This document shows, one piece after another, positions 13,705-16,284 of a stretch of DNA of 16,284 bases. A program made the translations under genes and the position numbers. Under the pieces are notes generated by a model. It was given only the letters and a program-made list of their open reading frames with translations, did no database searches and was not told the origin of the DNA. How positions within the stretch are numbered: the stretch's first letter is position 1; each line of letters starts with the position of its first letter. The DNA is from Nitrospiraceae bacterium (GTDB lineage Bacteria; Nitrospirota; Thermodesulfovibrionia; UBA6902): assembly GCA_020354155.1 (NCBI GenBank), contig CP070644.1:2347929-2364212 (forward strand). Direction: 5' to 3'.

Positions 13705-15678
13705 TTACTGTCTTTCTTGTACCAGGTTGTCAACGACTGAGGGGTCTGCAAGCGTTGAGGTATCGCCCAACTCGTCGACCGCACCCTGCGCAATCTTTCT
13801 CAGGATCCTCCTCATTATTTTTCCGCTTCTCGTCTTTGGCAGTCCGGGTGCGAACTGCATTTTGTCCGGTGTTGCGATTGGGCCTATTTCTGTTCTGATG
13901 TGACCGATCAATATCTTTTTCAGGTCATCCGATGGCGTCTGGCCCTCTTTTAACGTCACATATACATATATGCCTTCGCCCTTGATGTCATGAGGGAAGC
14001 CGACGACCGCGGCCTCTGCAACAGCTTCGTGGCTTACGAGTGCTGATTCCACCTCTGCAGTACCGAGCCTGTGACCCGAAATATTGATAACATCATCGAT
14101 TCTTCCCATGAGCCAGTAATCGCCGTCCTGATCTATTCTCGCACCATCCCCCGACATATATGTGCCCGGGAATTGAGAAAAGTACACTTCCTTCACACGT
14201 TTCTGTTCAGGATCACCGTAGGTACCCCTGATCATGCCGGGCCACGGTTTTTCTATGAGCAGGTATCCTCCTTCATTGATGCCTGCGGAAGAACCATCCT
14301 GCTTTACAATCTTGGGAACTACTCCGAAGAACGGCCTGTTCGCAGACCCGGGCTTGAGGGTCATGGCACCAGGAAGCGGAGTGATAAGGATGCCGCCTGT
14401 CTCTGTCTGCCACCATGTATCAACGATCGGAAGTTTACTTCTGCCCACATTCTTGTGGTACCAAATCCATGCCTCGGGATTGATCGGTTCGCCCACTGAA
14501 CCAAGGAGCCTCAGGGAGGAAAGGTCATACTTTGCCGGCCACTCTTCTCCTGAACGCATGAGCGCCCTGATGACCGTCGGTGCAGTATAGATCTGGTTTA
14601 CCTGGTGCTTGTCGCACATCTCCCAGAACCTTCCGGGATTCGGATATGTCGGCACTCCTTCAAACATTACGCTTGTGGCTCCTTCTGCGAGAGGGCCATA
14701 GACGATATAGCTGTGCCCTGTAACCCAGCCGATGTCCGCTGTGCAGAACCAGGTATCTTCCTCATGATAATCAAAGATATATTTGAATGTGAGGTTAGTA
14801 TAAACCATGTAACCGCCCGTTGTGTGGAGAACACCCTTCGGCTTGCCGGTGGAACCGGATGTATAAAGGATAAAGAGCGGGTCTTCTGCATCCATCTGTT
14901 CAGGCTCGCAGTAATTTTTGATGTCCTCTGCAGCCATTTCCTCATGCCACCAGAGGTCACGGCCATTCTCCATCTCTATATCACCGGCCCGCTGTACAAC
15001 GATCATTTTTTCGACTGAAGGACATTCCTCAACGGCATTATCCGCGTTGGTCTTTAAGGGAACGAGTTTTCCGCCCCTGACCCCTTTATCAGAAGTAATG
15101 ACCATTTTTGCCTTGCAGTCATTGATCCTGTCTCTCAGTGCCTGGGCGCTGAAACCGCCAAAGACAATACTGTGAATAGCGCCTATCCGTGCACAGGCGA
15201 GCATGGCTATGGCGAGCTCAGGGATCATCGGCATGTAGATGGCGACCCTGTCACCTTTGCTCACCCCGTTTTTCTTCAGGACATTAGCGAAACGGTTGAC
15301 CTCGAGGTGGAGCTGCTGGTAGGTATATGTCTTGTATGATCCGTCATCGGCTTCCCAGATAATAGCGGCCTTGTTTTTGCGCCCTGCCGTGAGGTGCCGG
15401 TCCAGACAGTTGACAGAGGCATTCAGTTTCCCTCCCACAAACCATTTGATCTCAGGCTTATGAAAATCGTATTCGAGGACCTTGTCCCATTTTTTAAACC
15501 AGGTGATATTCTTCTCCGCAATCTCACCCCAGAATCCTTCGGGATCTTCCACTGATTTCTTGTACATCTTCTCGTACGCGTCTATACTCCCAATATGAGC
15601 TTTCTTACTCATTTCTGCAGACGGTGGAAATGTTCTCATCTCGGACATTAAAACTTGAATGGACTCTTTTTCTGACAT
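13705..15678 (-). CDS. acs: acetyl-CoA synthetase (AMP-forming)
   Basis: A 657-residue cytosolic enzyme that activates acetate with ATP and CoA, giving acetyl-CoA, AMP and pyrophosphate. The signatures are all present: the AMP-binding P-loop-like TSGSTGKPKG (273-282), TWWQTETGG (421-429) with the Trp that limits the substrate to acetate-size acyls, and the C-terminal SGK motif with Lys620, the catalytic lysine that is acetylated for regulation. Length is as in the family. AGGAGG lies eight bases before the ATG at 15678. It is divergent from a CBS-domain gene. A candidate promoter and two dyads lie upstream, and the isochorismatase-like gene follows. Confidence 0.97.
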   Translation of the reverse strand: MSEKESIQVLMSEMRTFPPSAEMSKKAHIGSIDAYEKMYKKSVEDPEGFWGEIAEKNITWFKKWDKVLEYDFHKPEIKWFVGGKLNASVNCLDRHLTAGRKNKAAIIWEADDGSYKTYTYQQLHLEVNRFANVLKKNGVSKGDRVAIYMPMIPELAIAMLACARIGAIHSIVFGGFSAQALRDRINDCKAKMVITSDKGVRGGKLVPLKTNADNAVEECPSVEKMIVVQRAGDIEMENGRDLWWHEEMAAEDIKNYCEPEQMDAEDPLFILYTSGSTGKPKGVLHTTGGYMVYTNLTFKYIFDYHEEDTWFCTADIGWVTGHSYIVYGPLAEGATSVMFEGVPTYPNPGRFWEMCDKHQVNQIYTAPTVIRALMRSGEEWPAKYDLSSLRLLGSVGEPINPEAWIWYHKNVGRSKLPIVDTWWQTETGGILITPLPGAMTLKPGSANRPFFGVVPKIVKQDGSSAGINEGGYLLIEKPWPGMIRGTYGDPEQKRVKEVYFSQFPGTYMSGDGARIDQDGDYWLMGRIDDVINISGHRLGTAEVESALVSHEAVAEAAVVGFPHDIKGEGIYVYVTLKEGQTPSDDLKKILIGHIRTEIGPIATPDKMQFAPGLPKTRSGKIMRRILRKIAQGAVDELGDTSTLADPSVVDNLVQERQ

Positions 15679-15790
15679 ATCTGAAACCTCCTTTTGGAAA
15701 TTAGTATTTGGTTATTATTTATGTCTGGCAAGATAATACTGGAATATTTTTTGCAAAAACAATGCCTATAGTCAATATCCTAGTAAGGGC

Positions 15791-15820
15791 ATTATCTTTT
15801 TAAAATCAAAGAGTTTTCAA
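15791..15820 (-). promoter_or_regulatory. acs: candidate sigma70-type promoter of acs
   Basis: Read on the reverse strand, TTGAAA (15820-15815) and GATAAT (15796-15791) are 18 bases apart. The start would fall near 15784, giving a leader of about 105 bases before the acs ATG. Confidence 0.45.
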
Positions 15821-15852
15821 TGCTGTAGAATTAATTTAAAGAATCATTTCAC

Positions 15853-15907
15853 TGTAAATGTTACAAATAGTAAAAATTTATAAATATTCGTTACAAAATG
15901 TAACGAA
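15853..15907. promoter_or_regulatory. pair of TGTAAC/GTTACA dyads, candidate operators
   Basis: Dyad A is TGTAA-atg-TTACA (15853-15865). Dyad B is TTCGTTACA-AAA-TGTAACGAA (15887-15907), with perfect 9-bp arms. They share half-sites and lie about 75 and 113 bases upstream of the predicted acs start, and about 60 or more bases upstream of the predicted CBS-gene start. A shared regulator for both divergent genes is the likely explanation. The protein is unknown. Confidence 0.55.
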
Positions 15908-15923
15908 GGTCTGACTTTCCACT

Positions 15924-15952
15924 TTGTGCAATTATTGGGGGTGTTGTGTAAT
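15924..15952 (+). promoter_or_regulatory. candidate promoter of the CBS-domain gene
   Basis: TTGTGC (15924-15929) and TGTAAT (15947-15952) are 17 bases apart. The predicted start near 15959 falls on a small GGATA-AAAA-TATCC inverted repeat (15958-15971). By-eye prediction. Confidence 0.35.
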
Positions 15953-15997
15953 AATTTGGATAAAAATATCCTCAGTACTTAATAACATATAAAGGAA

Positions 15998-16284
15998 ATG
16001 ACTGCAAGAGAGAATAGAAAATCAGACAGCGAGGGTGATCTTCGAAACAATAGTGTTCTGTACAGAATATCCTCATTTCAATATAGCGAAACTCTGGAAA
16101 ATATGATGGACAGAGATGTCTATAGCTGCAGTGCAGGGGATACTGTGAAGCTGGTTGCAAAGGAGATGACTTTGCGGGGTATTTCTTCTGTAATTGTAAC
16201 CGATGCTCACGGCAAACCAGTAGGGATTGTGACTGAGAGAGACATGGTACGGAAGGTGGTAGCCGAAGGTGACATCTGCGATAT
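15998..16284 (+). CDS. CBS-domain protein, 3' end cut off by window
   Basis: Open for 95 codons from the ATG at 15998 to the window end. An in-frame TAA at 15983-15985 bounds it upstream, and AAAGGAA touches the ATG. Residues about 36-92 form a CBS domain: MMDRDVYSCSAGDTV, then VAKEMTLRGISSVIVTD, then GKPVGIVTERDMVRKV. CBS domains bind adenine nucleotides and often tune transporters or nucleotidyltransferases. A CBS plus DUF294 nucleotidyltransferase protein is a common neighbour of acs and acetate permease genes, so this could be such a protein. Only the first CBS copy is visible. It is divergent from acs across a shared control region. Confidence 0.75.
   Translation, partial: MTARENRKSDSEGDLRNNSVLYRISSFQYSETLENMMDRDVYSCSAGDTVKLVAKEMTLRGISSVIVTDAHGKPVGIVTERDMVRKVVAEGDICD

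Larger units (their letters stand above)
15679..15997. other. AT-rich divergent control region between acs and the CBS gene
   Basis: About 320 bases without a gene. Contents listed separately: a reverse promoter for acs, two TGTAAC/GTTACA dyads and a forward promoter for the CBS gene. A forward GG-N10-GC match to the sigma54 pattern (TGG at 15740-15742, GC at 15753-15754) and small inverted repeats (15930-15956 and 15958-15971) are also present but weakly supported. Confidence 0.6.

Overview
The window looks like chromosomal DNA from a free-living Gram-negative (diderm) bacterium of moderate G+C. It encodes a three-component RND efflux pump that needs an outer membrane, several exported proteins, a UbiB-family kinase and acetyl-CoA synthetase. 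The style of the genes (HTH plus zinc-ribbon regulator, extended CusA, metal-linked P-II-like gene, interspersed palindromic repeat) suggests Nitrospirota or a deltaproteobacterial lineage. That placement is inference, and no rRNA or tRNA gene is present to confirm it.

Layout. (1) 1-1208: the 3' part of a UbiB/ABC1-type kinase gene, cut by the window edge. (2) 1269-10311: a forward-strand metal-handling block, most likely for Cu(I)/Ag(I). It begins with a small exported FixH/YtkA-like protein and an extremely Met-rich exported protein, closed by a strong terminator. An AT-rich spacer follows, carrying a 29-bp near-perfect dyad and a candidate promoter. Next come CusC-, CusB- and CusA-type genes; the last two are joined by a TGATG overlap. 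CusA keeps the three copper-relay methionines of E. coli CusA but is about 107 residues longer, apparently with an extra pair of membrane segments. A P-II-like gene overlaps the end of cusA by one base (TAATG) and is interrupted by one in-frame TAG. The block ends with a Met/His-rich exported protein built from two tandem copies of one domain. No dedicated metal regulator gene lies in the block.

(3) 10427-11227: a HEPN/HepT-like protein lacking the usual catalytic His, and a small lipoprotein of unknown role. A hairpin separates them from (4) a reverse-strand MFS exporter (11268-12494). (5) 12575-12907: a small HTH plus zinc-ribbon regulator, followed by a MITE-like palindromic repeat. (6) 13054-15678, reverse strand: an isochorismatase-like hydrolase downstream of acetyl-CoA synthetase (acs), with a long stem-loop between them. 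(7) 15679-15997: an AT-rich divergent control region with two TGTAAC/GTTACA dyads. It lies between acs and a forward CBS-domain gene cut by the right edge.

How the genes fit together. The Cus block can be read as one periplasmic copper/silver defence unit: soluble Met-rich binders, a CusCBA tripartite pump, a divergent P-II-like protein possibly sensing metal or tuning the pump, and a duplicated-domain binder. The right half is acetate activation plus a CBS-domain protein that may share its control region.
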